A stretch of DNA of 64,000 bases, from assembly GCF_014192395.1 (NCBI RefSeq), contig NZ_JACHXW010000003.1:363054-427053 (forward strand), read 5' to 3'. The position numbers were made by a program, and so were the translations under genes. Of this stretch, positions 50,715 to 57,516 are shown one piece after another; within the stretch, counting starts at the first letter, position 1; each line of letters starts with the position of its first letter. Under the pieces are notes generated by a model. The model was not told the origin of the DNA. It searched no databases and saw nothing but the letters and a program-made list of their open reading frames with translations. The DNA comes from Paenibacillus endophyticus (GTDB lineage: Bacteria; Bacillota; Bacilli; Paenibacillales; Paenibacillaceae).

Positions 50715-51659
50715 TCCAAAAACTCCCCCGTCAACTTGTTGATAATGATTATCACAATCATTATTATAAGAGACATTGTTAGCCGAGCCAATGGAATAAC
50801 GCGACATGTAGGATGCACTTATCCGACGGTTTTGCCTGAAATAAAGAGGAGAAACGCCGCAATGCTTCTTGAAAGCGCGGCTGAAATAATAACTATCTCC
50901 GTAACCTACCGATTCTGCGATGGTCTTAAGCGGTACGTTCGTGTTCAATAACATCGCTTGTGCATGATTCATCCGAACTTGAATGAGATATTCCATTGGC
51001 CCTATCCGAAGCTTTGCTTTAAATAACCTCTGCAGCTTTCTCTCATTGCATCGCATAGCTAGAGCAAGATCCTGCACACTTATCGCTTCTGCATAATGCT
51101 CCTCTAGGAAGCGGATCGTTTGTCTTACATAATCGGGCTGAATGGCGGCTGTTCCCTCCCGCGCGTGGAGCTGCTGCAGAAGGTCATACACCAATTGATG
51201 AAATAAGGCTCTTACATGAAACCGCTCAAGCTCGCCGTCGAGCAGCCAATAGGCATGCATCTGTTCGATTCTCGTGAGGAGTCCCAGCGGATAGGCTGGA
51301 GCGAAACCGTATTGCATATGAAATGGATTATTGCTTTTAAATACATGTAACAATTCCTTGCGAGATGGCAAAACGAGAGCCGCTTTATAAAAAATAAAAT
51401 AATAGTCGAATGGTTCTTCCACTTGAATAATGTCCATTGTCGCGCCTTTGCCAGCATGGCATACGTAACAGCGATCTGCGAGGTGTTCGATTCCATCGAT
51501 AAGAATCCTCGCCTCCCCATTCACTGCAAACAAGAATGCACTCGCTGGCAATCGAAACCCTTGAACGCTCTCGCTCGCTTGCAATATGGATCGCCTTATA
51601 TCAAGCACCCTAATAGCCGCATGATTCCATAGTGGCAATTGTTCCAGTAACGTCATCAT
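49698..51659 (-). CDS. AraC-family regulator continuing in frame into the siderophore-binding lipoprotein
   Basis: From ATG 51659 (GGAAGG upstream) the frame is open for about 653 codons. Residues 1-280 are an AraC regulator: cupin-like sensor, then the double helix-turn-helix LALAMRCNERKLQRLFKAKL and VGYGDSYYFSRAFKKHCGVSPLYF. The next 36 residues correspond to sequence holding a promoter and Fur box, and then comes a complete lipoprotein signal and binding protein. No stop codon separates them. Either the AraC stop has been lost, giving a membrane-tethered regulator, or the long frame is real only in part. A sequencing error could also hide a stop. The Btr-like gene at 19572 has a related domain order without a signal peptide. 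Confidence 0.75.
   Translation of the reverse strand: MMTLLEQLPLWNHAAIRVLDIRRSILQASESVQGFRLPASAFLFAVNGEARILIDGIEHLADRCYVCHAGKGATMDIIQVEEPFDYYFIFYKAALVLPSRKELLHVFKSNNPFHMQYGFAPAYPLGLLTRIEQMHAYWLLDGELERFHVRALFHQLVYDLLQQLHAREGTAAIQPDYVRQTIRFLEEHYAEAISVQDLALAMRCNERKLQRLFKAKLRIGPMEYLIQVRMNHAQAMLLNTNVPLKTIAESVGYGDSYYFSRAFKKHCGVSPLYFRQNRRISASYMSRYSIGSANNVSYNNDCDNHYQQVDGGVFGMNRSKRSVLAVSLMLSVILLLSACSTGNSVGNNSGGASPTAASTNVSSNTNAAPTSQPAYPVVIKHMKGEETLEQHPLKIAVLDTKFVDQLVTLNEQPAGSVKAAADKSDFPAYLMDKLTDVKVLGTRDEPNLEAITAMEPDLIICTEFQEEVYESLSKIAPTIMLDFNEDWRDTLATFGKIVGKSEEASDVLEQYNEKTTKLKAELKAKLGEQTVALIRPRDEGIRIHTPSHRAASILYNDLGLSAPQQVLEEKDTAYQVPLEALPGVGADHYFLVQDDMFKAIVEEFQQTETWKNVEAVKNNQIYDVDSNVWIAYYGPIAINMVVDRVAEVFLGTP
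50740..50791 (-). promoter_or_regulatory. Fur box and promoter inside the AraC-lipoprotein frame
   Basis: TGATAAT-G-ATTATCA (50740-50754) is a perfect 7-1-7 Fur palindrome. Upstream on the minus strand are TATAAT (50763-50768) and TTGGCT, 17 nt apart. It precedes the lipoprotein ATG by 26 nt. Confidence 0.85.
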
Positions 51660-51698
51660 GTTCACCTTCCATATCTATTTGCACCTTCCAACTCTCTT

Positions 51699-51727
51699 AT
51701 TATAGTAATAATCATTCTCATTATCAA
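51699..51727 (-). promoter_or_regulatory. Fur-controlled promoter of the AraC gene
   Basis: On the minus strand TTGATA (51722-51727), 17 nt, TATAAT (51699-51704). A Fur-box-like sequence TGAGAAT-G-ATTATTA occupies the spacer (51706-51720). Confidence 0.8.
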
Positions 51728-51854
51728 AACTTTTCCACTTCCATAAGCCGATCGAAGACGCTTTTCCGGCAAGAGCCTGTGAGAGGCCATTTCTCCCTGA
51801 GCTTAATCATTGATGTGATATTATCAATGCACAAACAGGATGGAGGGATTGCAC

Positions 51855-52196
51855 GTGGATATCGTGGAGTTTGTTGCTTCAAGCGCTTTAATTCTGTCAC
51901 TTCTGCTGCTAAAGGTGATCAGCCTGCAAAAACAGCTTAATGAAATGAAATTAACCATGGACTGGTCCAATAACCGAGCCGATTCATCTGCATCGCCCAA
52001 GTCCAGCTTATCTAGTTCTCCCTCTTCACCGAATATGAACCATGCCGGCTCGCTATCAAATATCGATGAGCGATTGCGTATGCTAACTGCTTCGGGAAAA
52101 AGAATGCAAGCCATCAAAGAGTTTAGAAAAGCGAGCGGCGTTGGCCTCAAAGAAGCAAAAGAATACGTAGACCATTTGGAGAGAGCTGACCGCTGA
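51855..52196 (+). CDS. Membrane-anchored protein with L7/L12-like C-terminal domain
   Basis: 113 aa from GTG at 51855 (GGAGGG 7 nt upstream). Residues 4-24 form one membrane helix, then comes a Ser/Pro/Asn-rich linker (45-70), and the last 40 residues read GKRMQAIKEFRKASGVGLKEAKEYVDHLE, the pattern of the ribosomal protein L7/L12 C-terminal domain. Small membrane proteins with this domain exist in Bacillales and their role is unknown. No neighbour indicates one. Confidence 0.75.
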   Translation: MDIVEFVASSALILSLLLLKVISLQKQLNEMKLTMDWSNNRADSSASPKSSLSSSPSSPNMNHAGSLSNIDERLRMLTASGKRMQAIKEFRKASGVGLKEAKEYVDHLERADR

Positions 52197-52328
52197 GTCT
52201 CTGTATTTTTTTATTCATTGTTTCCTTTTCATTACTGTCCCCATCGGTTGGAAGGAATTAGTAATTGCTGATAGAATAAATAGGAAGATGATCAGATCAT
52301 ACATTTGTACACATAAGGAGATAAAACT

Positions 52329-52781
52329 ATGGCAAAAAACAAATTGCTGCGAATGGACAATGTTGGCATCGTTGTAGAATCCCTTGATAATGCAATCTCA
52401 TTCTACGAGGAGATTGGCTTGAAGCTCGAAGGGCGAGCTACGATCGAAGGCGAATGGGCTGGACGCGTAACCGGGCTCGGTTCACAGCATGTAGAGATTG
52501 CTATGATGGTTACCCCTGATGGTCATAGCCGACTTGAACTTTCGCGATTTCTCACCCCAGCTCCTATATCAGATCACCGATCTGCTCCTGTCAATGCCCT
52601 CGGTTATTTACGCGTCATGTTCACCGTTGAAGACATGGACGAATTGGTAGCCCGACTCATGAAGCATGGTGCTCAGCTCGTTGGCGAAGTGGTTCAATAC
52701 GAGAATTCGTATCGGCTCTGCTACATTCGAGGAAATGAAGGACATCTAATCGGATTGGCGGAGCAACTCGGTCATAAATAA
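52329..52781 (+). CDS. VOC/glyoxalase-fold protein
   Basis: 150 aa. MDNVGIVVESLDNAISFYEEIGLKLEG and HVEIAMMVTPDGHSRLELSRF, then RLCYIRGNEGHLIGLAEQ, form the two VOC modules, with His/Glu metal-ligand positions. AAGGAG lies 8-10 nt before the ATG. A single gene. Methylmalonyl-CoA epimerase-like or detoxification enzymes share this fold; the activity is unknown. Confidence 0.88.
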   Translation: MAKNKLLRMDNVGIVVESLDNAISFYEEIGLKLEGRATIEGEWAGRVTGLGSQHVEIAMMVTPDGHSRLELSRFLTPAPISDHRSAPVNALGYLRVMFTVEDMDELVARLMKHGAQLVGEVVQYENSYRLCYIRGNEGHLIGLAEQLGHK

Positions 52782-53049
52782 GTGGCGATTATTCAACATC
52801 CCCTTTGTCTATTATCCAAGCCGCTTTCGTCCATCTGAAACAACCAATACAGAGGAAAAAAAAAGCAAAAGGATGGCAGGCAATTATCCGTCAACGTTAG
52901 GTAATTTTTACCACAAACAAATGGATTTTCATCTAACCTAGGGCATAAAGTAATAGTCTATTTATCACCAGTAAACATTTACCTATTCCTGTTAAAATAT
53001 GTTTTTCATGATTTGTCGCGTTACTCAAACAAAAAGGAGACTAAAATGG

Positions 53050-53190
53050 ATGAGAAAATTAAGACTAGGCTTCATAACAGGGTTTTTAGCTGTCAGTATG
53101 TTTCTAACGTTTGCGGGTGCCGTAAGTGCAAAGGACTATCCCGGTCCAGTAATTTATGCGGAGGATTGGCCTGAGCGCGGCTGGTGCTAG
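53050..53190 (+). CDS. 46-aa secreted peptide precursor
   Basis: ATG at 53050, 10 nt after AAGGAG. Residues 1-27 form a signal peptide (MRKLRLGF, hydrophobic core, AVSA at the cleavage site) and the predicted mature peptide is KDYPGPVIYAEDWPERGWC (19 residues, one C-terminal Cys, two Trp). The length and layout resemble Phr-type pheromone or small secreted peptide precursors. An overlapping 42-codon frame starts at 53046 but is Cys-rich and less protein-like. A bidirectional terminator follows. No Rap, kinase or maturation gene is adjacent. Confidence 0.6.
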   Translation: MRKLRLGFITGFLAVSMFLTFAGAVSAKDYPGPVIYAEDWPERGWC

Positions 53191-53250
53191 ATTTTAGTTC
53201 AATAATAGCCATCATTTTATGAAGCCATTTGTAAAATTCGAATCCTACAT

Positions 53251-53289
53251 AAAAACGAGCCAATAGAATTGCTTCTATGGCTCGTTTTT
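53251..53289. terminator. Bidirectional terminator
   Basis: The arms AAAAACGAGCC and GGCTCGTTTTT with an inner stem (ATAGAA/TTCTAT); five A and T flanks. It ends the peptide gene and the convergent SDR gene. Confidence 0.85.
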
Positions 53290-53334
53290 GCATGCAGGGA
53301 GCTTTTCTTGGAATGAACCATATCAAATCGCCGA

Positions 53335-54210
53335 TCAGCTTTCAAAAAATCCTTTTTCTCGTAGAATGGCGCTTGTTTCGTTCCATAATAGACGCTGCAT
53401 CGCCTTATCTCCCCCAGGATTTATGGGTACGATGAGATCGCCAGATCCTACATTATAATAACCCCCTGTCACGCCTTGATACTTCGAATCTGTCATTAAA
53501 CGAATCATACTATCAGCTCCTCTACGCGGATCGCCAATTCGAAAAAAATTCAACAAGCGCTCAAGCAGTGAGGCAAACCAAAGTTCCCTCCCGAGACCAG
53601 TAACGTTAAAACCTGGATTCAGCGCATGAACGCTAATTCCCGTCCCACCCCACTGGCGTGCAAGTTCAGCAGTAAACATAATATTTAGCAATTTGGTTTT
53701 TCCGTATAGCTCTGAAGAGCCTCTATAAGTAAATGGAGCAGTATCAAGCAAATCCGCCGGTATTTGAAATTTGCCATGTCGACGGGATGCTTCAGAAGCA
53801 ACATTCACGATAGTTGCGCTGCCCGCTTTTTGCAAGGAATGACGCAAGGAATGTGTTAATAACCATGGCGCAAAATAGTTCACAGCCATCATTTCCGCAA
53901 ATCCCTCTGAAGTAATCCGCTGTTCAAATGCATGGAGGCCTGCGTTATTCAATAGCACGTCTATCTTAGGAAACTTTTCTGATATTTCTTGGCCTATTCG
54001 TTTGACATCCTTCATTAAGGACAAATCCCCAAAGAAAAAGTTTATTGGGGCTGAAGGCATCCGCTCCTTTATCCTGTTTTCTGTTGCTTCTGCGCGACTC
54101 TTGCTCCTCGCTGTGAGAATCAAATGAGCGCCACGATTAGCCATTTCACATGCAACGAGCTGCCCCAAACCACTTGTAGCGCCAGTAATTACAATGATTG
54201 GATTTGCCAT
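53335..54210 (-). CDS. Short-chain dehydrogenase/reductase (retinol-dehydrogenase-like)
   Basis: 291 aa. Rossmann TGATSGLG at residue 9, NNAG at about 90, and catalytic YGKTK; the length and C-terminal extension match retinol-dehydrogenase-like SDRs. ATG at 54210 is chosen because AAAGGAG lies 10 nt upstream, whereas ATG 54219 is only 1 nt from it. Divergent from a MarR regulator with two palindromic operators between them, so it is probably repressed by that protein. Confidence 0.92.
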   Translation of the reverse strand: MANPIIVITGATSGLGQLVACEMANRGAHLILTARSKSRAEATENRIKERMPSAPINFFFGDLSLMKDVKRIGQEISEKFPKIDVLLNNAGLHAFEQRITSEGFAEMMAVNYFAPWLLTHSLRHSLQKAGSATIVNVASEASRRHGKFQIPADLLDTAPFTYRGSSELYGKTKLLNIMFTAELARQWGGTGISVHALNPGFNVTGLGRELWFASLLERLLNFFRIGDPRRGADSMIRLMTDSKYQGVTGGYYNVGSGDLIVPINPGGDKAMQRLLWNETSAILREKGFFES

Positions 54211-54255
54211 TATGTTCATTCTCCTTTAAATGGGACCTATGTGTTTATACGTGTT

Positions 54256-54326
54256 TTGACATCTTCATACCCAAATCATATAATTGATATATATCAACTA
54301 TATAGCGGTTAATTGATATATGTCAA
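54256..54326. promoter_or_regulatory. Divergent SDR/MarR control region with two operators
   Basis: Plus strand: consensus promoter TTGACA (54256-54261), 17 nt, TATAAT (54279-54284). Palindromes TTGATATATATCAA (54284-54297) and TTGATATATGTCAA (54313-54326) repeat at 29-bp distance. The minus-strand promoter (TTGACA-16-TATATA) starts within the second palindrome. Confidence 0.85.
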
Positions 54327-54376
54327 CTATATGATGAATAAGCTTCTCTAAAAATCCAGGTTAGGTGGTAGCCATT

Positions 54377-54847
54377 ATGCATTTTGAACATAAAGATATG
54401 TCGAGAGGGCCATTGGAGCTGAAGCTCGGCGTACAGCTCAATGCACTCATTAGTGCAGCGCATGCGCTAAATGTCAAAACCTCAGCCTATTTCGACTCTT
54501 CTATACAACCTGCGGCTTTCCATATCGTCCGTTGGTTATATGCTCACGGTCCAACGAGCGCATCGGAATTAGCAGATTCAACCGCAATGGACCGAAGCTC
54601 GGTCAGCCGTCTTGTCAAGCAACTTGAACGGTTAGGTTATGTTAGCCGAGATGGCTCTCCCCATGATCGCCGGGCAATACTTCTCACTCTCACAGAGCTT
54701 GGACGAAAAAAAACGTTTGAGGCTCTGCGCGAAAAAGAGAACTTTTTTTACGAACGCATAGCCCAATGGGATAACCGGCAGCTCGAAGCATTTATCGAAA
54801 TGCTTCAGGCCATTAATGGATTCGAGCAAACGGATAACTCCCTCTGA
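54377..54847 (+). CDS. MarR-family regulator
   Basis: 156 aa. The winged helix-turn-helix (ASELADSTAMDRSSVSRLVKQLERLGYVSRDGSPHDRRA) is of the MarR type. ATG at 54377 has AGGTGG 8 nt upstream. The upstream pair of TTGATATAT(A/G)TCAA palindromes fits a MarR operator and overlaps both its own and the SDR promoter, so it should repress both. Confidence 0.92.
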   Translation: MHFEHKDMSRGPLELKLGVQLNALISAAHALNVKTSAYFDSSIQPAAFHIVRWLYAHGPTSASELADSTAMDRSSVSRLVKQLERLGYVSRDGSPHDRRAILLTLTELGRKKTFEALREKENFFYERIAQWDNRQLEAFIEMLQAINGFEQTDNSL

Positions 54848-54925
54848 ATCATATGGTTTATTTCGATACATCCGTGCAAAATGATCACTGAGCATTGTCC
54901 CGTCTTAGGCTTCATAAAATAACAA

Positions 54926-54996
54926 AATGCACCCCCTATAATTTCATCAGTTTGCCTCAGGGGCTTAACCAATGTCTATTATAGGGGGTGCTCTTC
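54926..54996 (-). terminator. Long-stem hairpin after the DoxX gene
   Basis: Perfect 14-bp arms GCACCCCCTATAAT (54929-54942) and ATTATAGGGGGTGC (54978-54991) enclose 35 nt; on the minus strand TTTTGTTATT follows. Confidence 0.65.
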
Positions 54997-55022
54997 AGAA
55001 CGTGATTGAATGGTTTGATTGT

Positions 55023-55098
55023 TGGAGCCTATTGGGATCGAACTCCCAAGCGCTTGCTTGCCATTCAAGCATTCTCTACCTAAGTATGCTGCACTTGA
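55023..55098 (-). pseudogene. tRNA-like fragment (3' half preserved)
   Basis: On the minus strand the sequence has GGTAGAG (D-loop-like), a short stem-loop (GCTTG-AATGG-CAAGC), a perfect T-arm GGGAGTTCGATCCC and the end AATAGGCTCCA. The 5' acceptor half expected (GGAGCCT) is absent and the anticodon loop has only 5 nt, so no functional tRNA. It starts right after the DoxX gene stop and partly overlaps its 3' end. A tRNA remnant or an integration-site scar is possible. Confidence 0.45.
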
Positions 55099-55100
55099 AC

Positions 55101-55469
55101 TTAGCCAAAAAGTTGGGGCAATTCGTCTGCGTATAAGAGTACTAATGCAATAGCTATCGCTAGATTTAACAAGGCAGGTATGATTTTCCCGATCGGATGT
55201 TTGACTCTGAAATGCGAAAGGCATGCCAACAGCATCATAATGCCGATCCCTATGCCGGTCCAAGCGGCAACACTAGCATACCAGTAGCCGATAATAAGTC
55301 CTATACATCCAACAATTTGAAAGTAGCCTGTAACAACCCGGAACCATTGAGGAAGCTTAATCGAATCGAACAGTTCGATCTGATGTTTAGCTCCTGCCAG
55401 CTTGCTTCCACCAAAGAATGCCATGGAGAACAGCAGCCAGCTTTGAAGAACGATGGTTAGAATGTGCAT
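55101..55469 (-). CDS. DoxX-family membrane protein
   Basis: 122 aa with four membrane helices; MAFFGGSKLAGA and VVTGYFQIVGCIGLIIGYW are typical of DoxX. ATG at 55469 follows AGGAAG by 9 nt; an ATG 9 nt earlier is too close. Two copies of a palindromic operator-like sequence lie over its promoter. No regulator gene is adjacent. Role unknown; family members are linked with thiol or redox homeostasis. Confidence 0.88.
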   Translation of the reverse strand: MHILTIVLQSWLLFSMAFFGGSKLAGAKHQIELFDSIKLPQWFRVVTGYFQIVGCIGLIIGYWYASVAAWTGIGIGIMMLLACLSHFRVKHPIGKIIPALLNLAIAIALVLLYADELPQLFG

Positions 55470-55499
55470 ATGAGTCATCTTCCTTATCCATTTATTATT

Positions 55500-55553
55500 G
55501 GACACCATTCAGTGTCCTAAATCATCATATAACACCATTAGGTGTCCTGTAAA
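55500..55553 (-). promoter_or_regulatory. Tandem operators in the DoxX promoter
   Basis: GGACACCATTCAGTGTCC (55500-55517) is an inverted repeat GGACAC-N6-GTGTCC; ACACCATTAGGTGT (55532-55545) with TCC after it is a second copy. The second copy fills the spacer between minus-strand TTTACA (55548-55553) and TATATG. Confidence 0.7.
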
Positions 55554-55607
55554 GCAATATTTAATGGATGGAATGAAAAGCTTCACAGCTCATTGTTCAT
55601 TCAAAAA

Positions 55608-55652
55608 AAAAGGGGTAATCCAACAACGTTTCCGTTGTCGGATTACCCCCTT
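55608..55652 (-). terminator. Terminator of the methyltransferase gene
   Basis: The arms GGGGTAATCC and GGATTACCCC with an inner ACAACG/CGTTGT; on the minus strand eight T follow. Confidence 0.85.
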
Positions 55653-55714
55653 TGGAATAGATGAGCCGATTTGACCGAGCAGCAGATCCGGCACCTCCCT
55701 AATCATTAGCTAGC

Positions 55715-56317
55715 TTATTTCTTAGCATCCATTATAAATAAGCTGGCATCCTGGTTCATGAATATGTTATTGCCAGTGTAAATGGTTTTAGATTTCGTTT
55801 CTTTGAATCCAATCTTGCTCAAAAGCGCAATAAGATTTCCCTGATCGAATCCATTATGGACCATATCTGTTATGACGTTTTCATTTTTATCAAAATCTAC
55901 GATCAGCAAATGGCCTCCCGGATTCAGCACTTCATATAATCGTGATAACACTGGCTCTATTTCTTTGATATGAAGTAAAACTTGAGCCATAAAAACATAA
56001 TCGGCATGTAGGTCGGATCTCGCTCCCGCTTCAAAATCAAAGCAAATCGTTTCTGCATTCAAAACATTAGCGTTAGCGACTTTTTGATTGATTAGTTCAA
56101 GCATATTTGGTGACGTATCCAAAAAAACGACATGTTGGAATGCATCAAGCAAATTCAGCCCGACAAGCCCTGTTCCACATCCAAAATCAATAGCCCTTTT
56201 ATCTTTACCGTTTTCTATGAATTCACGAATGGCGTTTGATGCAATGTTTGCGATTTGAATTCTTTCAGAAGTGTCATAACCATTTGCCATTGCTTCAAAA
56301 ATATCTGTATTGCCCAT
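55715..56317 (-). CDS. Class I SAM-dependent methyltransferase
   Basis: 200 aa. Motif I is AIDFGCGTGLVGL (residue about 42), the post-I region DTSPNMLELINQK, and motif IV-like DYVFMAQVLLHI. GGAGG is 7 nt before the ATG at 56317. A UbiE/Coq5-like small-molecule methyltransferase; the substrate is unknown. Single gene with its own terminator. Confidence 0.92.
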   Translation of the reverse strand: MGNTDIFEAMANGYDTSERIQIANIASNAIREFIENGKDKRAIDFGCGTGLVGLNLLDAFQHVVFLDTSPNMLELINQKVANANVLNAETICFDFEAGARSDLHADYVFMAQVLLHIKEIEPVLSRLYEVLNPGGHLLIVDFDKNENVITDMVHNGFDQGNLIALLSKIGFKETKSKTIYTGNNIFMNQDASLFIMDAKK

Positions 56318-56496
56318 GATCTTGCCTCCACTTTGGTTTCTCATAGCGTCGCATGTCCAGCCTTTGGCTGATCATGAAGAACTATGCTCCAACGTCCATG
56401 TTTGGGAATGCACCTCATTATATCAGAAGGATGATTACCTAGGCAAAAACGTCTACACAATATCCCAGCTACAGCATTGCCGAGACCTCACCCATC

Positions 56497-57261
56497 TTAA
56501 TATGCCGTCCAACCGGCATCTGCCGTAATAATCGTGCCATTGACGAAGCTTGATTCGTCCGAGGCTAGAAATAATGCCACCTTAGCGATCTCCTCAGCAT
56601 CCCCTACCCGCGGGTTGATTGCCATTCCCGCCATCGCGCGTTCCGCTCCAAAAGGATTTGGTGCTGTCAACGAAGCGGATATATTGGTCATCACGCCGCC
56701 CGGCGCAATTGCATTGCAGCGAATTCCTTTATTCGCATACTGAAAACCTACGTTTTTGGTCAGCCCCACTACAGCATGTTTAGAAGCCGTATATGCTGTA
56801 CCGGCACGTGATCCGAATAAACCGCCAGCTGAAGCGATGTTAACGATGACACCCGCGCTCTTCGGCAAGAAAATGGCGAGCGCCTTCCGAATGGTTCTCA
56901 TCGGTCCTGTCGAGTTGACCGCGAAAACTCGTTCCCATAGCTCGTCCGTAAGTTCACCCGCAGGCACGAAATTATCCATAATGCCAGCATTATTCACTAA
57001 TATGTCAACTGTTCCGTACGAGTTTGTCGTCTCGTTGAACAGACGTTGCACATCATCTTCCATCGCTACGTTTGCTTGAACGGCAATTGCTTCGCCTCCC
57101 TTTTCCTTGATTTCTTTCACCACTTGGGTGGCATTCTCCAAATGAAGATCAGAAACGACGACTTTAGCCCCTTCAACTGCGAATAACTCGGCTATGGCTT
57201 TCCCCATACCAGAAGCAGCTCCGGTAACGATTGCCACTTTCCCTGTAAGCTTCAAATTCAT
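56497..57261 (-). CDS. Short-chain dehydrogenase/reductase
   Basis: 254 aa. TGAASGMG at residue 12, NNAG near 90 and YTASK near 150, with a typical NGTIITADAGWTAY end, are the classical SDR set. ATG at 57261 gives the usual short leader; ATG at 57273 is an alternative and both have poor SD sequences. Divergent from a second SDR gene; the two share the classical fold but not an operon. Confidence 0.92.
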   Translation of the reverse strand: MNLKLTGKVAIVTGAASGMGKAIAELFAVEGAKVVVSDLHLENATQVVKEIKEKGGEAIAVQANVAMEDDVQRLFNETTNSYGTVDILVNNAGIMDNFVPAGELTDELWERVFAVNSTGPMRTIRKALAIFLPKSAGVIVNIASAGGLFGSRAGTAYTASKHAVVGLTKNVGFQYANKGIRCNAIAPGGVMTNISASLTAPNPFGAERAMAGMAINPRVGDAEEIAKVALFLASDESSFVNGTIITADAGWTAY

Positions 57262-57443
57262 CCCTACTTTCATCCTATTTACAGCATGTTTCCTAGTTTG
57301 GAATGTTACTGAACTCGAATTCCAAAGGAACTGTAATTCCATCCTAATGTATGATGACTGCACACCTCTAACGTTTTGACGACTTCATCAATGGAACTTT
57401 AACGACTATTTCGGAATGAGAGCCAGATTAGCAATTATTATGG

Positions 57444-57498
57444 TTGACAAGCACGCCTATCAAATTTAGACTAATAAAAACATACACATGTATGTTTT
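57444..57498 (+). promoter_or_regulatory. Promoter and TetR operator of the SDR-tetR pair
   Basis: TTGACA (57444-57449), 17 nt, TAGACT (57467-57472). The inverted repeat AAAACATAC-ACAT-GTATGTTTT (57477-57498, 9-bp arms) lies at the expected transcription start. The GTATGT half-site matches that of the VOC-tetR operator. Confidence 0.75.
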
Positions 57499-57516
57499 AA
57501 AAAAGGAGGATTTTTC

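Noticed and set aside
53046-53174. 42-codon Cys-rich frame overlapping the secreted peptide gene
   Set aside because: Its SD spacing is acceptable, but it lacks a signal peptide and its composition is less natural than the frame starting at 53050.
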